From Flammeovirgaceae bacterium UBA6059 (GTDB taxonomy: Bacteria > Bacteroidota > Bacteroidia > Cytophagales > Cyclobacteriaceae), in contig DIYH01000036.1 of assembly GCA_002435755.1 (NCBI GenBank), positions 1 through 64,000 on the forward strand: 64,000 nt of DNA. The letters run 5' to 3'. Made by a program: the position numbers and the translations under genes. A model generated the notes under the pieces. It had not been told where the DNA came from and did no database searches. It saw only the letters and a list, made by a program, of their open reading frames with translations. Positions 8,838-18,066 of the stretch are shown piece by piece (position 1 is the stretch's first letter; the number at the start of each line of letters is the position of its first letter).

Positions 8838-8912
8838 ATTTCCTAAAATAGGAAATATTTCAATTATTTCCTAATAATGGAAATTATTGATTTATTTCCG
8901 TAATATGGAAAT
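8838..8912. promoter_or_regulatory. Three 28-bp-phased palindromic operators
   Basis: Three copies of ATTTCC-N7-GGAAAT occupy 8838-8856, 8866-8884 and 8894-8912. Their starts are exactly 28 bp apart. The inner 7 bases differ (TAAAATA, TAATAAT, GTAATAT), so the arms are conserved while the spacers drift. The array fills the gap between the divergent SatD and DUF6495 genes: the first copy begins 19 bp from the SatD start and the last ends 12 bp before the DUF6495 ATG. It must overlap both promoters and probably regulates both genes. Confidence 0.8.
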
Positions 8913-8924
8913 GATAAATAGCTT

Positions 8925-9389
8925 ATGAAATACAGAATACTCAGCTTATCAGAATTAAGAGAGCTTGAAAAAGAGTTTGTTGATTATCTGGTAGTCAATG
9001 GCATAACTGCCGATGACTGGGTGAGTATCAAGACTGAAGACCCTGAAAAAGCAGAACGCATCATAGCACTATTCAGTGATGTAGTCTTCGAAGGAGTAAT
9101 GCGCAAAGTACAGTTTTTGGATATGGTCACTCCTAAATCCATCAAGAGCTTCCAATGCCTTACAAATAAGATGGTACTCGTTGGACTAGATGCGGCACCT
9201 TCTTCATCTATAGACTTCACTAGTCAGTCGCTGGTAGAAGTGCAACAACATTCCTCTGATGCTCTGTCTGTGTACACTACCGAAAAAAACTACTCCAAAA
9301 TCCGAGAACAGGAATTGTTTGATCTGACTCAGCAGGGTGCAAGCATCAGCAACGGCACCTATTTCAAGAAGTTGTGTCTCCTGCTCTAG
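8925..9389 (+). CDS. DUF6495 family protein
   Basis: Cytosolic protein of 154 residues. It begins with the family-typical YRILSLSELRELEKEFVDYL, continues with NGITADDWVSIKTEDPEKAE, and later FSDVVFEGVMRKVQFLD. Function is unknown; the family appears limited to Bacteroidota. The ATG lies 12 bp after the last operator palindrome, so expression is probably controlled by whatever binds there. No membrane segment or catalytic motif is visible. Near the C-terminus, the TYFKKLCLLL tail is short and hydrophobic. Confidence 0.75.
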   Translation: MKYRILSLSELRELEKEFVDYLVVNGITADDWVSIKTEDPEKAERIIALFSDVVFEGVMRKVQFLDMVTPKSIKSFQCLTNKMVLVGLDAAPSSSIDFTSQSLVEVQQHSSDALSVYTTEKNYSKIREQELFDLTQQGASISNGTYFKKLCLLL

Positions 9390-9549
9390 TGCTATTGTCA
9401 TTCCAGTAGGAATATAGAGATCAAACCTACCTTTTGTCATGTCAATACATGACGGCCGTTATTGTATCCCCCATGTTGAGATGCTTGTTTTGGAATGAAA
9501 TTTTTAAGGATACGGCACAGCTGTAGACAAATCTAAAACCTTCATTCTC

Positions 9550-11679
9550 ATGCAAGTATTCGACGATAAACACATCAAAAACATTGCGCTACTCGGGAGT
9601 AGCAAATCCGGAAAGACCACATTAGCTGAAACCATGCTCTTCGAAGCTGGATTGATCAATCGGCGGGGTACAGTTGAGGATCACAATACGGTATCTGACT
9701 ATCATGCAGTCGAGCATGATCGTGAAGGATCTGTCTACAATACCTTGCTACACACAGAGTGGCGCAACTATAAGATCAATATCCTCGATGCTCCGGGTAT
9801 GGATGATTTCGTAGGGGAGGTGATCAGCGCAGTGAGAGTTGCCGACACTTGTGTCTATCTGATCAATGCCCAACATGGTGTTGAGGTAGGTACAGAATTG
9901 ATCTGGGAGCAAGTAGACCAGCACAAAAAGCCCACCCTTTTTGTAATCAACCAGCTTGACCATCCAAAGAGTGATTTCGAAAGCTCTTATGCTTCTCTAA
10001 AGTCTCATTATGGTAATAACGTAACCTTAATGCAATTTCCCGTCAATGAAGGAGAGCAGTTTAATGGAATCATCGATTTGTTGAAGATGAGGTACTACAA
10101 ATTTGGTCCCACAGGAGGAAAACCCGAAAAGCTAGAGATACCTGAGGCCTACCGGAATAAAGCTGAAGAACTTCACAACGAGCTTGTCGAGAAAGCCGCT
10201 GAGAATGATGAAGGTTTGATGGAGTTGTATTTTGAAAAGGGTACACTCAATGAAAATGAATTGCGCCAAGGCCTGAAGATCGGTATGATGAACCATGATG
10301 TCTTCCCGGTTTTTGCCATTTCTGCTAAGCAAGACATGGGTAGTGGCCGATTGATGGGTTTCATAGACAATGTAGCCCCCTCAGCAGTAGATGCCTTACC
10401 AGAACATACCACCGATGGTGCAGAGATTGTACATGATACTACAGCATCGACCGAGCTTTTTGTTTTCAAAACGGCTGTAGAGCCTAACCTTGGGCAGATG
10501 ACCTATTTCAAAGTGGTTTCTGGTGAACTGCGACCTGGTGATGAGCTTATCAACTTAAGTACCGGACAGAATGAGCGCATCGGCAACCTGTTCATACTGG
10601 ATGGACATGAGCGTAATAGTGTAGCCAAACTCACCACTGGCGATATTGGCGCTACTCTAAAGTTGAAAGATACGCATACTAACCAAACTCTGGCACACGC
10701 TAAGTCTCAGCCTAAGATCGCTAAGATGGAGTTTCCAGAACCCCGACTATTCATGGCCGTGACCGTTGCTGAGCGAGGGCATGAGGAAAAACTCGGCGAA
10801 TCACTCCATAAGATTGCCGAGGAAGACCCAACACTGACCATAGAATTCTCCAATGAGACCAAAGAGTTGGTGATTGGTTGCCAGGGAGAACTGCACCTAT
10901 CAGTGATACAGTGGACGTTGGAGCATCTCTATGACATGAAGGTCACATTCACCACGCCTCGGATATCCTATCGGGAAACGATCAATCAGGCCTCCGATAG
11001 CCACTACAGACACAAGAAGCAGTCTGGTGGTGCAGGACAGTTTGCTGAGATATCGCTCAAGATGATGCCATATGTAGAAGGTATGGCCGATCCTGAAGGT
11101 TTCAACATTCGAGGCAAGGAAGTAATAGATCTTGAGTGGGGTGGTAAGCTGGTATTCTACAATTGTATCGTAGGAGGGGCTATTGATAATCGATTTATGT
11201 CTGCCATACTTAAAGGTGTGATGGAGCAAATGGAGTCTGGTCCGCTCACAGGATCGTATGTGAGAGACGTGGTGATATTAGTAGATGATGGAAAGATGCA
11301 CGCTGTAGACTCCAATGATATTGCTTTCAAACTTGCTGCATCAAATGCATTCAAGGAAGCCTTCGAAAAGGCAAGGCCAACGTTAATGGAGCCCGTCAAT
11401 TCACTTCAGGTGTTCGTGCATGAAGACATTATGGGAGAAGTGATGACTGATTTACAAACGCGTCGGGCCATGATCATGGGTATGGATACCAAAGGAAGCT
11501 ACCAGGTGATCAATGCTAAGGTACCGTTATCTGAACTGGACCATTATACCACAGCATTGCGATCTCTCACCAAAGGTCGAAGTAGCTTCACAAGCAAGTT
11601 TGATTCCTTTATGCCAGTACCCGGCGATGTGCAGCAACGAATCACAAAGGGGAATAAGAATGATCTTGTAGAGGCATAA
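9550..11679 (+). CDS. EF-G paralogue (EF-G2 type) lacking the catalytic His
   Basis: Translation elongation factor G-like protein of 709 residues with all five domains. The P-loop is GSSKSGKTT (residues 16-24). The G3 box reads DAPGMDDF (80-87) instead of DTPGHVDF, so the histidine that triggers GTP hydrolysis is Met84. G4 is NQLD (134-137) rather than NKMD. The switch I Thr appears to be Ser61. Domain IV carries the family GGAGQFAEI loop. The pattern matches the Bacteroidota EF-G2 group; Bacteroides thetaiotaomicron EF-G2 is reported to support translation without hydrolysing GTP. It probably acts on ribosomes under nutrient stress. It is a single gene with its own terminator, and not a copy of canonical fusA. 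Confidence 0.88.
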   Translation: MQVFDDKHIKNIALLGSSKSGKTTLAETMLFEAGLINRRGTVEDHNTVSDYHAVEHDREGSVYNTLLHTEWRNYKINILDAPGMDDFVGEVISAVRVADTCVYLINAQHGVEVGTELIWEQVDQHKKPTLFVINQLDHPKSDFESSYASLKSHYGNNVTLMQFPVNEGEQFNGIIDLLKMRYYKFGPTGGKPEKLEIPEAYRNKAEELHNELVEKAAENDEGLMELYFEKGTLNENELRQGLKIGMMNHDVFPVFAISAKQDMGSGRLMGFIDNVAPSAVDALPEHTTDGAEIVHDTTASTELFVFKTAVEPNLGQMTYFKVVSGELRPGDELINLSTGQNERIGNLFILDGHERNSVAKLTTGDIGATLKLKDTHTNQTLAHAKSQPKIAKMEFPEPRLFMAVTVAERGHEEKLGESLHKIAEEDPTLTIEFSNETKELVIGCQGELHLSVIQWTLEHLYDMKVTFTTPRISYRETINQASDSHYRHKKQSGGAGQFAEISLKMMPYVEGMADPEGFNIRGKEVIDLEWGGKLVFYNCIVGGAIDNRFMSAILKGVMEQMESGPLTGSYVRDVVILVDDGKMHAVDSNDIAFKLAASNAFKEAFEKARPTLMEPVNSLQVFVHEDIMGEVMTDLQTRRAMIMGMDTKGSYQVINAKVPLSELDHYTTALRSLTKGRSSFTSKFDSFMPVPGDVQQRITKGNKNDLVEA

Positions 11680-11700
11680 GTTATTATGCAATCGCATCAT

Positions 11701-11735
11701 CAAGCCAGGGTCAATAGCTCTGGCTTGTTTGTTTT
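11701..11735 (+). terminator. Terminator after the EF-G2 gene
   Basis: A perfect 8-bp stem (CAAGCCAG/CTGGCTTG at 11701-11708 and 11720-11727) is followed by TTTGTTTT. It starts 21 nt after the EF-G2 stop. It runs into the last codons of the convergent cyclase gene, whose own 3' end it overlaps. Confidence 0.75.
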
Positions 11736-13684
11736 AAAGAGATGACGTTATCGATATCAAAGATCATAATACCCATCTTCTCAGACCTGCCTTTCAATGC
11801 TACCCGCTCCATTTTTCCGGTAGGAAGGAGGTTTTTATCAAGCTGCTCAAGGACCGCCTCAGAAATGATGTAAGAGGAGTTATATTGTTTATTGAGCTGC
11901 TCGAGTCTTGCGGCAGTGATCACGGTGTTGCCTGTGATAGAGTACTGCATACGTTCAGAAGTACCTACATTACCAGCTACGACCCATCCTGCATGTAGGC
12001 CAATGCCTATTTGAGTAGGGTAGATATCTTTAGATTCATTTTTCTGATCGAGGGTCTTGATGATGTCCAATCCAGCCTTATAGGCTTGTTGAGTATCGTT
12101 TTGATGGCCGATCGGGGCACCAAATGTTGCCATAAACCCATCGCCCATAAACTGATTGATCACACCACCATACCGATTGATGATGTCGATCATAAACCCA
12201 AACACATTATTCTGATACTGGATAATTTCCTCAGGATCTTTAGTTTCGGCAAAAGGGGTAAAGCCTCTGATATCCAGAAACATAATAGCTACAAATTTCT
12301 TTGAGATCTCTTTTTCAGCCTTACCCCCGATGAGTTCTTCGGCAACAGCTCCTGACACCTGTTGAGTAAGTAAAGTTTTGATTCTTTGCTCAGCTTCTGA
12401 CAGCTGATGATTGACACGATCGAGATCGCTGTAGGCTATTGTGAGCTTTTTGTGATCGCGCCGTTTTATTCGGTAGAGCCAGTAGATGACAAGAGCAACA
12501 ATGACAAGTGATGCCAGACCGATGAAGAGATAACTTGTGATCTGAGCTCTACGATCAAGTTCGATGCGGTTGTTTTCAAGCTCAAGCGCTTGTATTTGCT
12601 GTTGCTGATTTAGTAATTCTACTTCTTGAGCGCGCTGTTCTATTTCGAAATTCTTCTCCAATATTGCTAATTCGCGTTGTTTTTCCTCCTGTGCCAGTTG
12701 TTCTTGTAGTTCCACATAGATCTTGTAGTACTCAATGGACTGAGCGTATTGATTGTTGCTCTCAAGTTGTCTGGCGATGTTAGCGATTTGTTCTGAAGAG
12801 GTGATACCATCAACATTGATGGGTGCCTTGCGATCCCTTTCAGGATTATCAATAACTCCCGTTGAAGCTTCCAGTGTAGACTTTTCTTCTTCTAGAACCT
12901 CCATCTCCCTGATCAATGTGATCATTCGGTCACTTACGACAGAAGTATCAATTTGGTCTACTTCGTCTTTTTGTATGATCTCAATGGCCTTATCAAAGTT
13001 ACCCGAGTTCACTTGCCAGTCGGCAATGATCAGTTCGAGTTGCCTGATCCGCTCATAATCACCATGGTTGCGCAGTTTATTGATGGCCTTGTTGTATTGC
13101 TCTATCCCTTTTCGATAGTTACCATTAGCTGCATGCCGATCTCCAAGCTTGATAGCGGTCGATATCGATACTTGTTGTGCATTAGACTCAAACAGCCCTC
13201 CGAGCCTTATGTTGTCCACCTTATCCTTGATTGCTGCACCAAAGCCTTTTGATCGACCACCTCCGTTGGCTTCAGCTTCTTGAGAATAGATAGCTGCTAC
13301 GGTCATTTCATCAAGATCACCCTGTCGTTGTGCTGCTGTATACGCAGAATTAAAAAGCTCAAAAGCATCATCATAGCGTTCGTTTTCAAAATAAGCCAAG
13401 CCTACCTGGTTCAGAGCCCTTGCTTCTAGTAAGGCCTCTGTTTCGGATAGGTTAGGATGACCCTCATACAAGTTGTCGATCATCTCCTCTGCTTGCCGAG
13501 CGTACTTCAGGCTTGATCTAGTTTCTTCTTCAAGTGCTACCGCAATCACCTCGATCAGCTTTTCGAGCCTTTCAAACCCATAGAGATCACGCATGTCACG
13601 TGCCATCGATTGAGCACTTTGTTGACTGATACCAACATAGGGCAGCACAATGAACAATAAGAGAACAAAAATGAATCTGTTCAT
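11711..13684 (-). CDS. TPR/coiled-coil receptor with class III nucleotide cyclase domain
   Basis: Protein of 657 residues. A signal peptide (residues 1-21) leads a periplasmic part with tetratricopeptide-like repeats (about 35-345) and a Gln/Glu-rich coiled coil (about 335-390). One transmembrane helix (about 393-413) follows. The cytoplasmic cyclase domain spans about 460-645. Metal ligands are Asp471 in FLDIRGFTPF and Asp515 in FMGDGFMATFG. The transition-state helix reads GNTVITAARLE, so the usual Asn is replaced by Ile while the Arg remains. The product is probably cAMP or cGMP, with output set by the TPR sensor. The same front-end design drives the TPR histidine kinase at 33.5-35.3 kb. 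Confidence 0.87.
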   Translation of the reverse strand: MNRFIFVLLLFIVLPYVGISQQSAQSMARDMRDLYGFERLEKLIEVIAVALEEETRSSLKYARQAEEMIDNLYEGHPNLSETEALLEARALNQVGLAYFENERYDDAFELFNSAYTAAQRQGDLDEMTVAAIYSQEAEANGGGRSKGFGAAIKDKVDNIRLGGLFESNAQQVSISTAIKLGDRHAANGNYRKGIEQYNKAINKLRNHGDYERIRQLELIIADWQVNSGNFDKAIEIIQKDEVDQIDTSVVSDRMITLIREMEVLEEEKSTLEASTGVIDNPERDRKAPINVDGITSSEQIANIARQLESNNQYAQSIEYYKIYVELQEQLAQEEKQRELAILEKNFEIEQRAQEVELLNQQQQIQALELENNRIELDRRAQITSYLFIGLASLVIVALVIYWLYRIKRRDHKKLTIAYSDLDRVNHQLSEAEQRIKTLLTQQVSGAVAEELIGGKAEKEISKKFVAIMFLDIRGFTPFAETKDPEEIIQYQNNVFGFMIDIINRYGGVINQFMGDGFMATFGAPIGHQNDTQQAYKAGLDIIKTLDQKNESKDIYPTQIGIGLHAGWVVAGNVGTSERMQYSITGNTVITAARLEQLNKQYNSSYIISEAVLEQLDKNLLPTGKMERVALKGRSEKMGIMIFDIDNVISLKQTSQSY

Positions 13685-13745
13685 TAAAGCAATAGTGATC
13701 TGTTACCGTTTAAAGATAATCAGAGAACATTATTCCGATAAGAGT

Positions 13746-15965
13746 TTAGAGATTGAGCCAGTAAGTAAGCTTGAAAACCAGTGCCCTGTTCTTTGGAGTT
13801 AGGAGGGGAGTATTAGGCTCTTCGTTAAGTGTGCCGTAGTTATCGGTGTATACAATAAAAAGGTCTGAAACAGGCTTGAATCGCCATTGCAGTCTTGCAT
13901 TGATATTAACATTCTCAATCTGGCTATTGTATTGAACAAACGTCGTAAAGAACAGGCTCTTGGTCATCGTCAAATCGAATCTTGGCCCTATTAAGAATAG
14001 ATCAGCACTACTGTATGGTTCAGGCAGTGTAATTCGATTGAAGTTGAAATTCATACCGATAGAACCGTACGGTTGAGCACGGTAGCTGATCTCTCCTTCA
14101 ATATTGCTACGATCACCGTTGAAATAAGTGCCAGTACTACCACGAAGTGTATAACCTAACCTTCGTCTGAAGTCAGAAGAATACCTGAATTCTATATTGT
14201 AGTAGTCATAATCTGTGTCAGCGGCAAGTGCTTCACCATCAGTGTTGGTAGGGTCAAACTCGTCCAGTAGATAGGTATAGAGACGATTAAAGGTCAAATT
14301 AAATCGACTGGTGTTCTGAAAGTTACTATTGAGATTGACGGTATACCGGAGATCTGTCATTCGCTCATTGTTCCAGAAAATCTCAATATCTGTGACTGGT
14401 CCTATATTGTTGACCCAGTTGGATTGCGGGTAGAAGAAGTAGCCAAGCTCCGGGTTGATCCTGTAGATACCAGTTCTTGGAACAAAACCAGTCTCCGCCT
14501 CAAAGTTTTCTCCAACAAATACGTGTGCCCAGTTGAATCGTAGGTTAAGGCTCTGATAATCCAGGAATGCCGAATGCGAATATTGCCCGTCTTCATTGTT
14601 TTCATCAAAACTGCGATGATAAAATGCCTTACCTGACCATTTGCCGTCAGCTGAAGCCAGGTTGTAGTCTACACCAAGCACACGATTGAAAGTTTCAGGT
14701 TTAATCGTAAACTCACCTGTTGAGTCCTGCGTGCTCTGCTTGTTGACGAAAATCATCCCAACGTTTGACCGGGCAAAAACCTTACGTTGGACTACAGCTA
14801 CCGTATAGTTCGTACTGGGCAGATCGATTTCTTCATCTTTAGCTGCCTGCATATTCAGCAATCCTATTCGCCAGTTATTATCAAGCTTGCCGCTTAGTCT
14901 TATTCCTGCTGGTATGGTATTTTGAATGTTTTGGCCTGTTGATTCATCCCTTGCGACACCTATCCTCCTGGAAAAAAACGGACGAGCAATTGGATGGCCA
15001 AAATCTGAAAAGAGGTCTGCATTTTCTAAAAAGAACTGCCTCCGCTCCGGAAAGAAGATCTCAAATCGGTCCAGGTTAGTGACCTGCTGATCTACTTCCA
15101 CTTGGGAAAAGTCAGGATTGATAGTTACGTCGAGGTTAAGACCAGGAGTCACAGCGATCTTGGCATCTCCACCAACCTGCAGATCATAGATTGTACTTGT
15201 TTGTGTTTCGTCTTCAAAATCTCTGGTCGACACACCAGCAACATAAGGGATCAAAGAGATATTAGGTCCAGGTTTTTTCAATGGTTCATCCCAATACAAA
15301 GGTCTTACAAAAGCCAGTGAAATGATCCTAAAATTTCTTCCTATTGGTGTCCAGGTGGATCGTTCGCCTGTTTCACTATCAATACGGTAAAAATTAATAT
15401 TCCACTGATCGAGTCCTTCATTGTAACGCAGTGTTTTGAAGGGAATAGCACCTTCGGCTACCCAATAATCTCCGTATTGCTTTGCCTCAGAATACCATTT
15501 ATTGTCCCAGGAAAGCGATAGGTCTCCCGGTCGCTGACCTCCATTGGCAATCAAACCCTCTCGCTGCACTCCGAAAGGGTTAACACCGAACTGGAAGGCA
15601 TTGGTATTATCCAAAAACGGATCGATGACTAGCGTAATGCCATCGTTTGCCTCGCCCCGGTAATCTCGGCGTAGAGAGGGAGTAACATACTCACGATCAG
15701 CTGACCGATTGTACATCTTAGCTACAAAGTAGAGAAAGTTATCATCGTAAGTCATGCGGACCTCAGATTGCACTTCAGCTTTGACCGAATCAGCCGGAAA
15801 ATACTGCATAAAGTCGCCGGCCACATCTGCAGAAGCCCAATCCTCTTCATCGATGATTCCATCAATCTTGATCTCACCTTTGGCTCGCTTGATTTGATAC
15901 CCATCGTCCTGTGCACTAGTGATATGAGCTATCGCTAAGGGTAGAAGGAATAGCAGAATTCTCAT
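13746..15965 (-). CDS. Outer-membrane CBM9-like/DUF5916 protein
   Basis: Protein of 739 residues with signal peptide 1-18 (ending ITSA). Residues about 20-215 form a CBM9-like carbohydrate-binding fold (KIDGIIDEEDWASADVAGDF and DDNFLYFVAKMYN). The rest matches DUF5916: PDFSQVEVDQQVTNLDRFE, then FFPERRQFFLENADLF, followed by many alternating amphipathic strands and an aromatic C-terminus (YWLNL), as in outer-membrane barrels. It probably sits in the outer membrane, binding or moving a glycan-like ligand; the substrate is unknown. It is a single gene. Its start codon is preceded by a GTTTTAAAAC palindrome and an 8-bp inverted repeat. Confidence 0.85.
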   Translation of the reverse strand: MRILLFLLPLAIAHITSAQDDGYQIKRAKGEIKIDGIIDEEDWASADVAGDFMQYFPADSVKAEVQSEVRMTYDDNFLYFVAKMYNRSADREYVTPSLRRDYRGEANDGITLVIDPFLDNTNAFQFGVNPFGVQREGLIANGGQRPGDLSLSWDNKWYSEAKQYGDYWVAEGAIPFKTLRYNEGLDQWNINFYRIDSETGERSTWTPIGRNFRIISLAFVRPLYWDEPLKKPGPNISLIPYVAGVSTRDFEDETQTSTIYDLQVGGDAKIAVTPGLNLDVTINPDFSQVEVDQQVTNLDRFEIFFPERRQFFLENADLFSDFGHPIARPFFSRRIGVARDESTGQNIQNTIPAGIRLSGKLDNNWRIGLLNMQAAKDEEIDLPSTNYTVAVVQRKVFARSNVGMIFVNKQSTQDSTGEFTIKPETFNRVLGVDYNLASADGKWSGKAFYHRSFDENNEDGQYSHSAFLDYQSLNLRFNWAHVFVGENFEAETGFVPRTGIYRINPELGYFFYPQSNWVNNIGPVTDIEIFWNNERMTDLRYTVNLNSNFQNTSRFNLTFNRLYTYLLDEFDPTNTDGEALAADTDYDYYNIEFRYSSDFRRRLGYTLRGSTGTYFNGDRSNIEGEISYRAQPYGSIGMNFNFNRITLPEPYSSADLFLIGPRFDLTMTKSLFFTTFVQYNSQIENVNINARLQWRFKPVSDLFIVYTDNYGTLNEEPNTPLLTPKNRALVFKLTYWLNL

Positions 15966-16014
15966 GTTTTAAAACTAGACTAATCAGTTCCATCAGATAC
16001 CTCTAAATCTGATG
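15966..16014. promoter_or_regulatory. Palindrome and inverted repeat before the DUF5916 gene
   Basis: GTTTTAAAAC (15966-15975) abuts the start codon of the minus-strand DUF5916 gene. A perfect 8-bp inverted repeat, CATCAGAT/ATCTGATG (15991-15998 and 16007-16014), lies 25 bp further upstream. The pair may form an operator or an mRNA leader hairpin. The rest of the gap up to the ppk2 start holds no convincing gene. Confidence 0.4.
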
Positions 16015-16205
16015 AATGGTCATTGTTCGTTTTGCAGTAATGAAGTGCCTACTGAAAGCTATAAGCTTCATTTTACCGTTCATTAGTCGAAAGTAGAATT
16101 CCATGTTGGATATTAAGCCTTTAGGCCTTAAGTTGTCTTTAAGCATCATGAACAATGTGTTTTTGAGCAGCTTCGATTTTTCGCCGTAATTTTTGATAAA
16201 GAAAC

Positions 16206-17105
16206 ATGAGTCAGTTTTTAGTGACAGATAAGGCAGTGACTGAAGAATTGCCTTCAAAGGAGTATTTGACCAATGAAGACTTTCAAAGGATCACTAATGC
16301 CACCCAATTGAGGGAACACTTGGCATTCATGAACCGAGATATCTCGGGAATTGAGTACAACATAGAGTATGAAGATCAGCTAAGGAAGCTACAAGTTGAG
16401 CTTGTCAAGCTTCAGGCATGGATCATGAAAGAGAAGCTGCGAGTGGCTGTCATTTTCGAAGGTAGAGATGCAGCAGGAAAGGGAGGAGCAATCAAGCGGT
16501 TTGCAGAGCACCTCAACCCTCGGGCTATGCGAGTTGTCGCATTGCCCAAGCCTACTGATCTAGAGAAAAAGCAATGGTATTTCCGACGCTATATCAGTGT
16601 ACTACCCAATGCAGGTGAAATCGTATTTTTTGATAGAAGCTGGTACAATCGAGCTGTTGTCGAACCTGTGATGGGTTTCTGCGATGAAGAACAATATCAA
16701 CGTTTCATGCGTCAAGTCCCTGAGTTCGAGCATATGTTGTTTGAAGATGGTGTGCATGTCATTAAGTTTTGGTTTTCCATAGATAAAGATGAGCAACAGA
16801 GACGTTTTGGTGAACGTGGTAAAAACCCTCTAAAACAATGGAAATTGAGCCCGGTGGACCAGAAAGGTCAGGAGCTTTGGGAAAAGTACACCTACTACAA
16901 AGAACAGATGTTTTCCGGTACGCATACCAGCTTTAGCCCGTGGATCATTGTGCGTACCAATAAGAAAAAGGAAGCACGCTTAGAGAGTATCAGGTATTTG
17001 CTGTCCAGGTTTGAATATGATGGCAAAACTGAGGCTGAAACCCGTGTTTTACCCGACCCCAACGTCATTATGCGTTTTCACCGATCCATATACCACTTAG
17101 ACTAG
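16206..17105 (+). CDS. ppk2: Polyphosphate kinase 2, first tandem copy
   Basis: PPK2-family enzyme of 299 residues that transfers phosphate between polyphosphate and nucleoside diphosphates. Walker A is GRDAAGKGG (86-94) and Walker B lies in FFDRSWYNR (141-149). VVEPVMGFC and LSPVDQKGQELWEKYT (lid and base region) are typical. It has a single catalytic domain; the general pattern fits class I of the family. An N-terminal extension of about 25 residues distinguishes it from its neighbour. Only 7 nt separate it from the second ppk2, so both are one transcript. The two copies are clearly diverged, not a recent duplication. Confidence 0.93.
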   Translation: MSQFLVTDKAVTEELPSKEYLTNEDFQRITNATQLREHLAFMNRDISGIEYNIEYEDQLRKLQVELVKLQAWIMKEKLRVAVIFEGRDAAGKGGAIKRFAEHLNPRAMRVVALPKPTDLEKKQWYFRRYISVLPNAGEIVFFDRSWYNRAVVEPVMGFCDEEQYQRFMRQVPEFEHMLFEDGVHVIKFWFSIDKDEQQRRFGERGKNPLKQWKLSPVDQKGQELWEKYTYYKEQMFSGTHTSFSPWIIVRTNKKKEARLESIRYLLSRFEYDGKTEAETRVLPDPNVIMRFHRSIYHLD

Positions 17106-17112
17106 TTCCGTC

Positions 17113-17898
17113 ATGGCCACAAAAACATTCACTGATAAGGAAATAAAATACCTTAACTCCAATAAGGCGATCAAGGCCATGTTGGAAGCGGGAGATCGTA
17201 TACAGCCGGAAAAGGTATTACGATATGTCAACTACGAAAAGCGCCTGGAGACGTATCAAGTCGAATTGATCAAGCTACAGAACTGGGTGATTGAAAACAA
17301 CAAGAGAGTTTGTGTCCTCTTCGAAGGACGTGACGCAGCGGGTAAAGGGGGTGCCATCCGGCGTATAACGCACCATTTGAACCCTCGGCACTACAAAGTC
17401 ATAGCTCTGCCAAAACCTACAAGTCAGGAGCGCGGACAGTGGTATTTCCAGCGTTATGTCAACCGTTTACCAAGTCCGGGTGAGATTGTATTCTTTGATC
17501 GTAGCTGGTACAATAGGGCAGTGGTTGAGCCAGTCAATGGCTTTTGTGACGATAGACAGTATAAACGCTTTATGAATGATGTTAACAATTTTGAGGAGAT
17601 GATCACGGGTGGAACTATGATTCTAATAAAGCTCTATTTTTCTATCACTAAGGGAGAGCAAAAAAGGCGCTTTAACGATATCAAGAGTGATCCTCTAAAG
17701 CGTTGGAAGATGTCTCCGGTGGATGAGCGTGCCCAGGAGCTTTGGGACGTCTATACCCAGTATAAGGAAGAGATGTTCAACATAACCGACACTAAAAAGA
17801 ACCCTTGGACAGTCATAAAGGCGGATCGCAAGTCTGACGCTAGACTTGAAGCAGTACAGCACCTCTTAAAAAGAGTGCCATATCAAAAGAAAGACTAG
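17113..17898 (+). CDS. ppk2: Polyphosphate kinase 2, second tandem copy
   Basis: Second PPK2 of 261 residues. Walker A is GRDAAGKGG (72-80) and Walker B lies in FFDRSWYNR (127-135). It shares the PPK2 core with the upstream gene but differs through much of the sequence, for example in the lid (FNDIKSDPLKRWKMSPVDE versus FGERGKNPLKQWKLSPVDQ). Such proteins can act as homo-oligomers; a hetero-oligomer or different nucleotide preference for the two copies is possible. It ends the operon and is followed by a 168-bp convergent gap without a clear terminator. Which nucleotide it prefers cannot be read from sequence alone. Confidence 0.92.
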   Translation: MATKTFTDKEIKYLNSNKAIKAMLEAGDRIQPEKVLRYVNYEKRLETYQVELIKLQNWVIENNKRVCVLFEGRDAAGKGGAIRRITHHLNPRHYKVIALPKPTSQERGQWYFQRYVNRLPSPGEIVFFDRSWYNRAVVEPVNGFCDDRQYKRFMNDVNNFEEMITGGTMILIKLYFSITKGEQKRRFNDIKSDPLKRWKMSPVDERAQELWDVYTQYKEEMFNITDTKKNPWTVIKADRKSDARLEAVQHLLKRVPYQKKD

Positions 17899-18066
17899 CT
17901 GTTGCTATTGATCAACATTATCCTTCTTAGTAAATAAGAGATTCTTCACTCTGCCAGCCAAAACTCTAAATCCGGTTACTAGATCATCGTTGTTTCGTTC
18001 AAAGAGGTGTTTCCAAAAAACCAGCGATCGGAATCGAAAAGGTCTTCCATTCTGACCATTACAATA

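Noticed and set aside
16003..16257. 84-codon minus-strand frame
   Set aside because: It overlaps the ppk2 start and the divergent regulatory gap and shows no protein features beyond basic residues.
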